NCBI RefSeq assembly: GCF_045679555.1
Contig: NC_092100.1
Span: forward strand, 33,791,106-33,855,105
Source: Salvelinus alpinus
Taxonomy: Eukaryota; Chordata; Actinopteri; Salmoniformes; Salmonidae
Reading direction: 5' to 3'
Length of the DNA: 64,000 nt
Part shown: positions 54,643-64,000 of the stretch, piece after piece
Position numbering within the stretch: position 1 is the stretch's first letter
How the letters are laid out: every line of letters begins with the position of its first letter
The notes under the pieces: generated by a model
What the model was told of the DNA's origin: nothing
Database searches by the model: none
What the model saw: only the letters and a program-made list of their open reading frames with translations
Made by a program: the position numbers and the translations under genes

Positions 54643-57600
54643 AAAGGTGCTGGGGTCGGACAGTGACGCTGTTTCCCCTAACGTGGATTCCATCTTTAAA
54701 ACAAACATTATTCAAAATAACATTTCAAAACAATCTTTTTTAGTACATAACTAGAGCCAGGAGTTTTCCTTGGTCAAGTCACATGGTCAGGTAAAACTCT
54801 TGGACCTACTAATAATAACTACTGTGGTACAGTATCAGATCACTGGCCATGAGAGAGCGGAGTGATTTGCTCAATTAATTAATTTCTCTATTGAAGTGAG
54901 GAGGACAGGCGATGTTGTTGCATGCCATCCGAGGGATTGAAATAGAGGAGACATGAAAGTGAGCTGCTGTTGCCTTTGATATGGACATGGAGGGCCACCT
55001 GAGGAGCACAGGAGTTTTTCTCTCCCCAAAGCCCTGTCTGAATATTGAACAGGTGCTTGTTCTAGTCAAGCCAGAACATAGATTCTCAATACTGACAAAG
55101 AGAGATGCTGAAGGAGTTTAACTATCAACTCAATAAACTGTTTGTTAATCATGGTTATTCAATATTGCACAGTTGTGATTATGTCGCAAATTTAGATGCT
55201 CTATAGAGGATGAGAAAGAGAGGGAGAGAGAGAGAACGAGGAGGGATAAAGCATGTTTAGGAGAGAGAAGGATGTTGTACACAGCTGATATGGTGAGGAC
55301 ATGACAGACAGGTCTGGAGAAAGAGAGGGAGGTTAGCCTGATGAGTAATGGGAGTGACATAGTGTATGAGACAGAGGAGCATGCATGGACTCAGTATTCT
55401 AATGAAAGGACATGTCGTGTAGTGAGTCACACAGATTATCACAAACCTTCTTTTACAACACATCCTGGGATGGAGCAGTGGGATTGCCAATCTGCCAGAG
55501 GGCACGCATCGCGGCCCACACCCTACCCCTCCCTAGGAGATACAGAGGCATTATTGGTGGTGTAATAAGGCTTCTGGTCAGGGAATTACTGTTTTATAAT
55601 GCTAGATTATATATTAATGCTGTTGGGAAGATGGAGGATTTGGCTTCAAGAGCTTGTGACAGGCTATGCCATGCCACCATACGGATGTTATTATTGTTCA
55701 TACTGTACAGCTCAATGACTCTTTTGAGTGAATTTTCAAAATAGCAATTACAGATTTCATCATCTAGAGTGGAAACCTAGTGAACTGGCCTTACATACCC
55801 TGTGACATCAGCCATCTGAGAAGTACATGACTGTTTATGCCACTCTAACGCAACGTGCTACTGGCTACAGTCTCTCAGGTTAAGATGATTCTTTCACCCC
55901 CAGCATTGTGACACAGTGCCACTCCTGCCTGTACTTTTCCAGAGAAAAAAAATATCTCTGGTCACAATAATATAAAAGAACTGTGAGAACAATTACTTAA
56001 TTACTTAAGTTGTAGACTTTTGTTAAAATCGTATTCTAAATTCTGTTTTTAACATACACTAATTTGGTCTAAAGTATTCAACACTTTGTGTGAATAGAGG
56101 CAAACCGTCACTCTGTTTAAAGTGCCTGTGGCTGTGACAAGCTGAAACGTGATGTAAAAGACAGCTTTGCAATATCGTTTTTACAATAGATAACCTGAGA
56201 ACAGAGAGAGAGAGAGTGGGAGTAGACAGTTGACCTTGGGTTCATAGTCTCTGTATCATGACTACCTTAGTTCTGACATATCTATCATTCAATACCGTTA
56301 TGCATCTCTGTATGGTTTTCTTTCCTGAATCGATACTGGAAAGGTCAAGTGGTGTCATGTTATTGATGTTGGAGTACCTGTCTTTGTCTATAGAGGTCCA
56401 AATCACTGAGTCAGAGTGGCTATCCTCTGGATGCACATTCACATGAATAAAGTGGCCTTCCACAACATTCCCTGCTGTTAATTGTTGAAAGTTTCTAAAT
56501 TATTATCACTTACTCATATGCAGTGCACACTCAACTAAGACCTTCTAAATTCAACACCATGATGATGGTGATGTGTGTGTCCGCTCAAAGTAAGGTGAGA
56601 GGGAGAGAAAGAGGTTTCTACACAGCTGTCTGTAACAAGGTCACTCAACATCAATCACCAATGTTTCTACAGATAAAAATACCTGCGTTTTTGTCACATT
56701 GGAGGAGCAAAGAGTGTAAATGTTGACATTGTGTGGTTGGATGTGAAACCCAAACCTTATCCTGAAGATGATGAGGTCTTGAATATAATAAAATAATCCC
56801 TGAACACAGAGGTGATAACATTGAGGAGCTAGCCTATCTCTCTTGTCTCATTGGTCCTGTCAGCCCCACTAGTTCAATAGGGACCTTATCTGGTGTTTTC
56901 CCATTAGGTTAATATGTGTAATACAGACTCTTATCACTGTGCTGTAATTTGTTCACTATTTGTAAGTAATTTGTATAAAGTGACTTGTCAACACTTCCTC
57001 TGGGTGTGTGATGCACAGAAGGATTAAACAAATATTTTATGAATATGTTTAATGCCTTATATTTCATAGGTACCGTTATGTGAAATTAGTATTTTGGTTA
57101 GCCTATCTGCATTCCTTCCATACAGTAGCGTATGTAGACTGGAGTCTGAAGTCCAGAGAGACCTGTTCAAATGTATTAATAGGATCCCAGACAATAGAAA
57201 GAGCCTTAATGATCACCTCTGTCTCCTTTTGTTTGACTAGTTTGATCCACATATTCCCAGCCTCGGTGAGGGGTTCCTTCTGCACCTTCTGCACTGTTTA
57301 CTTTAGGGACATCTGGTATAGGCAATGACAGTTGTTCTAACTTAACTGACTGTCCTACACACATTCTATAGAGGTACACTGTCTGTCTGGCTTCAGTATG
57401 TGCTGCAGAACAGACAGTCTCCTTAAAGTACAGGACTGACTGACCGTGTCCAGTGACTGTAAATAAGACGTCTGTAAAGTAGGCTGGCCTTGCCATAGTA
57501 GTCCTAGTAGTCCTCATGTGACCAATGGAATCTCAGCCTCATACCTTCTCGCAGAGATGCCTAGAGCTGGCATTTCCATTCCTGACACCTCTAGGCTAAA

Positions 57601-58690
57601 CCTGGCATTCCGTCTGCCTCCTTAGCACTCTGGCATAAAGTATAATTTGTATTTGTTAACAGGCTTAATTAGCACCCACTAGTTTAGACACAGGCATCCC
57701 CCTCTCAACAGCCTGCTCCCTTACACCTCTCTTATGGATGGCTTTTTCTACTTTCAAAAGTTATTTTTACACATCAGAGACTGCAACTTTTTTTGTGTGA
57801 AATTGGACTGAATCCATTCCTTAAAGTGTTTGCATGTAATGCACCTGTTTTCTACCAAACACTCATAGTTGTTTTGTTTGATAAAGGAAAAAAGCATGTG
57901 ATGGCTGAGTGATATGATTTGTCCATTTTCAATTCCATTTCAGCATTCTCCAAGGCACTCATGCAAGAATAACAGCATTTACTAATGCTATTGAAATGAG
58001 AGCCAACTCCAAACTGTGTCTATTTAGCATGGGAGTATGTGGTTTCACCAGAAGACAGTGGCCCCTTTTCAGCGTATGAAATGGTCTCTTAGTTCTGAAT
58101 GCAATTCCCACCAAGACTTGTTAGCTGTGTATGTCTAGCCCTGAAAGCTTGTCCTTGGCAGTGGGTTGGGTATTATTTTAGTAGCACTTCATGACACCAT
58201 CATGTCAGGGATAGCCTCATACTCTGCCTCTGCTTCCTCTGATTAATATAAAATACACTCGTGGTTCCTCTTAACCAGTTAACTTCTTCCAATTAATACT
58301 CTGATCGTGATACTCAACAAAACAATTGGACAGAGAAGTTAGTTTTCCCACTGAATTTTCTAGATATGATGAACATCTTTTTTTAATGGATGTAACCCTA
58401 ACCCATCCAATATCATTCACTGACCCTTTATAATAATATGCCTAATATTGTGTGTGAAATATTGACCTTTCAGGGGACGTATCACTATAAAGCCTAGTCA
58501 AATTACAGTGACATACAGTAGATATGTACATGTATGTAGCAAGTCAAATACAAAGTGACTTTTTGATTGAATTAAACAGGCGTAGGTTTTTTCTTCTTCA
58601 AACCCCTTCTAAATGGTTCCATTGTTTAGAGTGGTAATTCTAGTTACGCCTGGTTCATGCATCAGATAGAGAACCATTCTGTGGATGTAT
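54643..58690. other. Unique non-coding stretch, 4 kb
   Basis: The longest part without a recognised mobile element. A GA-rich simple stretch lies at 55205-55245. Short ORFs have no domains. If 45650-45998 and 58730-59061 are exons of one gene, this would be intron or promoter flank. Confidence 0.4.
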
Positions 58691-58729
58691 CCTGTCCACC
58701 TCACTTTCTTCCCCCACCTCTGTGGAATC

Positions 58730-58850
58730 AGAATATAAGAGTCCCCTCCCTCCTCTCTCGCTCTCTCTCTGGCAGCAGTGTGTGAGGGGAGGGGCTATGG
58801 TGGAGAGTGGCCAGAGTTGAGGCAGGCTGTACTACAACAGTGTGTCAGAC

Positions 58851-58888
<38 letters not shown>

Positions 58889-59061
58889 CAGACAGACACG
58901 GAGTAGGAGCCCTTAACTACTGGTATTCTAACTGCTCTACGCTGGATAACATACTGGCTAATCTATTTTCTCAATCCCTGAAGGACTTCTATCTCTGATT
59001 CACCTTAAAGGAACCGTTTAAATCTGAAGATCATTTTTGTACAGAGAAGTGCTAGAAAGAG
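58730..59061 (+). promoter_or_regulatory. Candidate TATA promoter and first exon
   Basis: A TATA-like gaatataagagt lies at about 58730-58741. About 25-35 bp downstream is CT-rich ctctctctctggcagcagtg, a likely start region, then gaggggaggggctatgg. The segment continues through a (GA)n run at 58855-58884 and ends agaaagagt before gtaagtac, a strong donor at 59062. No long frame opens with a good start, so it reads as 5' UTR. The sites are seen; transcription is inferred. The host gene is not recognised. Confidence 0.42.
58852..58884 (+). repeat. (GA)n microsatellite
   Basis: About 16 GA units lie within the candidate first exon. Confidence 0.95.
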
Positions 59062-59064
59062 TGT

Positions 59065-60177
59065 AAGTACAAGAATCGTGTAACTACAAGCCACTACTAT
59101 ATAGGCAGCCCTGTATTTATTAACGGCGCTGAGCCTAGCCTCAGTTAATCATTGATGTGTCTCCTGTGGTTTTGGTTACCTTTTGAAATGACGTCATTCT
59201 CTCTGTGCTGTCATTCTGCTCCGTCTCGCTGCATTATGGGCTTAGAGCTACTTTATGGCTCTCTCTGTCTGCATGGGGTTAGTTGTTGCTGCTCTACCTC
59301 TCTCTATGTACACATTGCCAGAGTGGGTGTATGCTGACATGAGACAGCCTCTCCCCAGTAAGTTTTTATCACAAGGTGATAGCAGGGCAGAGGGTTTTTT
59401 AAAGGGCTGCCTTTTTCTACATAGTGGCAGGCTATATTTTTGGGTGTGTTTAAATCCTCCTGCAAAAAAGAGATGTTGGCATTTGACTCAGTATTTTTCT
59501 CTCTGTATTTACACAGCTATTTACCTGGGTGTGTTCACATTTAAAGGGTTGTTGGTCTGTGTGTGAGGGACCATAGTAAAGCAGTGTTTTTTTCTAGTGG
59601 AGATGATGGCTCAGTCTCTCCAGCTCTTTAAACTAGAGAACCACTGTGGCACAGAGAGTGTGTGACAGGGAATGGTGCCTCTCTACAGATAGGAGTCAGT
59701 GAATGTGGCAGCCAGTGCACTCAAATCCTCTCTCAGCACAGGAACTTTCCTTGAACTCTGTGGCCTGTGGTAAAGTTGGCTTTGTAAATGGGGGGAAATA
59801 ACAAACAAAAAAGCAACATTTAAGAGTGTGTTAGCGTGATTATGCCTTTTCTCCCGTAGTGGTTTCAGGCTGTGCTGTGCAGCAGGACTGTTGTGGTGGT
59901 TTGAGTTGTGATGCCAGTCAGGGGTTGTGGGTATTAGGGGGTTGTGGCTGGGCATCTTCAGGCCAGAGGCTGCAGGTATTACAGTGTGAAATTCAAACCT
60001 CTCACCCTCACTCTGCTGGCAGCACAGTCTTGACATAATGCCTGCCAATGTGTTAGAGGTTCATTATTACATAAATGGAAACTGAATCCAGTCTATGAAG
60101 AAGTAAACAAGCCTACCTTTGTTACACTTTTTGCCTTTCTTTGGAGAGTCAGGGTTTCCAAGTACTTAGTGTACATA
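59065..60177. other. Unique sequence downstream of the candidate exon
   Basis: No repeat or gene recognised. A gtaagtttt word at 59359 after cctctcccca could be another donor. Confidence 0.35.
59189..59196. promoter_or_regulatory. Consensus cAMP response element
   Basis: The full palindrome tgacgtca lies about 130 bp past the candidate donor. A full CRE near a promoter often binds CREB/ATF factors; an 8-bp match alone is weak evidence. Confidence 0.35.
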
Positions 60178-60185
60178 ACTTAACC

Positions 60186-60832
60186 CAGGGGTTCCCAAAC
60201 TTTTTTGGGCCGCACCCCATTTTGTTATATTAAAAAAATCACCACCCCACCATGTGAAAAAAGTGATGCAATCAGCGGCCAGTGTTTACTTTTTGAATTT
60301 GGGCTATTACAATCTATTACAAATCAGTCTGACATTACTTTTGACAGTATTTCCATCTGAAGGAAGTATGATTTGAAATGACTGAAATGCATCAGAAAAG
60401 TATTGGGAAGTTCAAAAGATCATCAGGCGATCATGTTGTATGCTCTTCTGTGTAGAAAAGAACTTCATCATTGATGATGTTCTTTTTCCCCCAGTCTGAT
60501 TTAGTGCCTGGTCTTGTCCACTCTGTTCTAATGAGTCCTGCACAGCTTGTGGGCTGGTAGAGGGACGCAGAAGACATACGTGTTCCTGAGAGTCTTTCAG
60601 TGATGGGGTCATAATATTTTTTTGCTTAAACAGTCCAAACGTTAGAGCCACATTTGTAGTGAAAAAACCCAAACCACTCTGTTTATTACAACCACATCTA
60701 GCGGCTGCCGGAGGTTACTGACGTAACCCAAGTGTGATTGCATTTATTTTCTTTCAGAGTTTCCCTCATGACCCCATTTTCAAATCAGGCGACCCCACAT
60801 TGGGTTTGTGACCCATAGTTTGGGAAACGGTG
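60186..60832. mobile_element. Non-autonomous hAT element, 647 bp
   Basis: Flanked by a perfect 8-bp duplication ACTTAACC at 60178-60185 and 60833-60840. Left end caggggttcccaaacttttt; right end ccatagtttgggaaacggtg; inverted, with CCCAAAC conserved in both. No transposase; the 86-residue minus frame (60412-60672) has no known motif. Boundaries are exact. Confidence 0.85.
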
Positions 60833-60840
60833 ACTTAACC

Positions 60841-63822
60841 TATACAATAGTTGTGTGTACAGGTAGTTCATTCTGGGACATACTTTATGTTACTAGTGCA
60901 CATTGGTCAGTGCCTACTTTTTTGTCAAAATATGGCGTCAACATCAACCTATTCGGGACTACATAGCCTAGATACTGTATCACTGAAGTGCAATATGAAC
61001 CACTATGGAACGTGAAGTATCCCTCAGAGGCAGACCAGTTCATTATAACCTGGAGGTGTAGTCCAGTTATGTGACTAGACAGCTGGACATAGGCTAGCCA
61101 TCCCAACCATGGATATGCTACAGGAGACAACAAAATCAGCAAATGTAGAACTACAGCAGAGATATTCAGCTTTTTACAACAAACAGTCAGAGGGGGTTCC
61201 TCTCAGAATGAGAGGACAGAACAATGGATATCTTCTTTAAACAAGGTGAATTATGTTACCTAGTTCATTTGGAAACGTGTCGATTTCCCCATCTGTGGCA
61301 CATTTGCGAGGAGAAGAAAAGCCTGCCTCTGCTGATGACCTTGTCCCTGTGTTTTCTTTTGGTCTGATCCATAAAAACAACAGCTGGCAACAGAATTCTG
61401 GGTACAGAATCCTTGACAATGAGCTGCCTGTATGACGCTGTCACAAAGAGTTTGGCTCTCTGGTAGAGAACGGTGCCTGTTACATCAATACCTCAAATAC
61501 ACACTCCAGCTACTCACTTCTAGTATCCCATTGGGAGATGTACATTTCATTGTGTGATATTCTATGTACTGTTAATGGATGGGGTCCCTTGGATATGAAC
61601 TGTAAATTGATGTTTCTATAGTGGTATTCTCAATGCCAATACTACAGTGTAAATATCTATATTGTGCTTTGACTAATTTCACTATTCGAATAATATCATG
61701 AATTTTGGTCAGATGTTGTGGTCGAATATGCGTATATTCCAATATATCTTAATTGGGGGAGAGGCTGGCGCTCTATTGCTGCAGCTGTGGATGGACCAGT
61801 ATGTGTGAGATAAGAGTGAGCAGATGGAGGGAGAGACAGACGCTGTAGCCACTAGCCAAGGCAATTCGGCTACAGCCAAGACTAGCTAACTTGTAGCAGA
61901 CACAATGTTATTTATTGTCCCATATAACAGTGCCTGTCTTGACTGGAGCAGCCTAGAGAAGCTAGCTAAGCTAGCTGGCTATAGCTAGCTAGGCTAATTG
62001 AGGCTACATGGTGCGCTTTCTCCCCAACCCATAGCCGCAGGAAGTGGGGGTGCTATATATATATATATATTTTACTAAATTAATGCACTAGGCCTTTATT
62101 ACTCCTGTATGAGTGGAGAAAAATACTTCTTCCCACGGCCATGCCCAAACCCCATTCAGATAAAACAATATTCTACCTGTTGGTTGCTCGTTGTACCCTA
62201 CTCCTTCTCATTTTGCTAAACTACATTGAAAAGTTTGTTGTCTTATTTAATTAATAATTTGAAATGTCATGGTATATCCTTTATGTAACAATGTCACATG
62301 GGTATTTTCATTTAATTTAGAAAAAGTATTTTCAGTGTTAAAATAGGCCTATATGCATTTTTCTTTCACAGAAATGTATACTCGCACAAATATTCGAATA
62401 CTAACGTCAGTTCGGATATTTGACTAACGTTAAAAGTGATAATATAATGCCTAAAGTAAACAACATTTAATGGCTGTTTTTAGCTACAGTGGAAGGACTT
62501 TCTTGATATGCTGTTCCAGCAGTTGAGGGGCACAAAGCAAAGAAAGATAAATAGTGCTTCTGTGCACTGAAGCTTCACAATGTGAGTGCAATGCACAACC
62601 TGTTACAGATTAGTGATCCGGCTCTGAGAAAAATAAAATAAGAAAATCATCACACTGTAGTATTGCACAGCACAACCCACTCTGGCCCCGCTCTAGCACA
62701 TGCTTCTAATCACATTCATCATATAATCCCAGGGGTCTTTTCTCAGCATTACTCTGATTTCTCTTCTTTATTTTTTGGGCTTAGTACCTGGGTGAGTGTT
62801 TGTTTACGTGTGTGCGTGCGTGCGTGTGTGCGCATGTGTACACACTTGCTTGTGCGTGTGTGAAGTGGATCACAAATTAGGTTATGCAATTCGTTCTAGT
62901 CGTAAAAATAAGGAATGTAAATCAACTTCAACCCTCACCCAACCCATCCCCCTCTCAACAGTCATGTGCTTAGTTCAATGAGGAAGCAAATTAAGTAATG
63001 TGAGTGAGCTGAACCCCTGTCCTTCGGAGGACCCATCCACCATTATGATGACTGATTGCCACTTAATGTTTGTGAAAGCCAGCTGGGACTGAGGTGCTAT
63101 GATAAATGCAAGGGTCTTAATGTGAGAGAGCAGTTAGGTTTTGCTGTGGTGGATGGATAGCGTGAGTGAGAGAGGTGTTGATAGCAGGGAGAGACTAGAG
63201 GGGGATGGGTCATGGAGTGGCAGCCACTTGTAACCTGAAGGTTAAACATGGGCCTTCAGGGAGTCCTATTACTGTCTACTTACTCATGGGAACTCTGCAA
63301 ACAGTCATTCTGGGAACACAGCTAGCAGTCTCCTGTGTTTTCCCAGTCCACAGCAGTCACAGTGGCATGATGTGGGAAATGGCTGTGGACATGGATCCTA
63401 TCCAGAACCCTGTGTTTGCTCGGCTGTCTCAGAGAGCCTCAGATCTGCCTTTAACCCATATGAGACATGAACAGAAACACAGCACATGTACTACAAGGTG
63501 CCTCAGGCTTTCACATCACCCGACCAGTGACTTATTTTAACTGTACACAAGCCGGCCTGTGCAACAGTTTTGGGAAGACATTTGGAATATGTTTCCACGT
63601 GGTTCAGTGTTTCTCATGTGTCCATGTGAGAATTGCAAAATTGTCTTCAGGGCATGCTGTCCGTCACCCTCGGGTTCACACCTGTTGTTCTTGCATGTCC
63701 ATGTTACACACATTATACCGTTCTATTTTAAACAGTGGTGAGCTAGGGAATGTGAGTGTCTGTGAGTGTCCTTTACTAAGACCTGGAGGGGAGCTAAGTG
63801 TGTGACCTGTGTACTCCAAACA
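60841..63822. other. Unique sequence with small simple repeats
   Basis: No gene recognised. Includes a cluster of agctagct words at 61959-61993, (TA)8 at 62053-62070, a tcgaatat-rich transposon-like patch at 61680-61740 and 62385-62425, and a GT/GC-rich run at 62805-62865 (gtgtgcgtgcgtgcgtgtgt). Confidence 0.4.
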
Positions 63823-64000
63823 AATGAAATCATGGTCGCATACACAGATTTGCAAATGTTATCACAAGTGCAGCGAAATGCTTGTGTTTCTAGCTCCAAC
63901 AGTTCAGTAATACATAGCAATTTAAAAAATAAATAAAATAAATACACATCATCCAGAAAAAATGTAAATAGAGAAATTCAGAAATATCAGAACTAGCAAT
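63823..64000 (-). mobile_element. LINE 3' UTR, cut by window edge
   Basis: Minus-strand LINE 3' end: cagcgaaatgcttgtgtttc and agctccaacagttcagtaat, then an A/T-rich stretch, resemble the distal 3' UTR of a salmonid LINE related to copies A and B. The element continues past the window. Confidence 0.65.

Overview
The window looks like intergenic or intronic DNA from a salmonid fish (Salmo, Oncorhynchus or a relative). This rests on recognising repeats typical of that family: Tc1-like transposons of the group from which Sleeping Beauty was derived, HpaI-type and SmaI/SlmI-type tRNA SINEs, a 5S-rRNA-derived SINE, a salmonid non-LTR retrotransposon with APE endonuclease and reverse transcriptase, solo LTRs of the TGTCACG type, and a Ty3/gypsy chromovirus fragment. 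No host protein-coding gene could be recognised. Every recognisable coding stretch belongs to a mobile element, and nearly all are broken. No database was available, so family names come from memory of consensus features and are hedged.

Layout: 1-3.6 kb is a minus-strand LINE split by a 1455-bp LTR flanked by GGGG. 4-9 kb holds a TIR element, a degraded Tc1 element, an HpaI SINE, an ACAT/AC microsatellite and a 5S-type SINE. 9.7-14 kb holds a complete SINE with a 16-bp target duplication, a TA-flanked element carrying two nested insertions, and one arm of a 0.7-kb inverted duplication whose partner lies at 37.7-38.6 kb. 14-19.3 kb is mostly unique, then a ten-copy 52-bp minisatellite. 19.3-25.6 kb is dense: a polypyrimidine block, a fold-back Tc1/mariner element, and a LINE containing a Tc1 that itself contains a solo LTR. 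26.6-43 kb is largely Tc1 copies of several families, often nested, interleaved with SINEs, LTRs and two LINE fragments. 43-50 kb has a TIR element, a GC-richer stretch that may be a promoter and first exon (45.65-46.0 kb), and a rearranged gypsy remnant. 50-54.6 kb has a palindromic TIR element, a hAT-like element with a perfect 8-bp duplication, and a Tc1 interrupted by a solo LTR. 54.6-64 kb is mainly unique, with a second candidate promoter and first exon at 58.7-59.06 kb, a clean non-autonomous hAT element at 60.2-60.8 kb, and a LINE 3' end at the right edge.

The sequence records a history of insertion more than a working system. Nesting order, target duplications and shared junctions allow relative dating. 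The two candidate first exons are the only hints that a plus-strand host gene starts here or runs through. I found no evidence of an undescribed biological system. The most useful leads are the inverted duplication, the hAT element with internal inverted repeats, the minisatellite, and the candidate exons.
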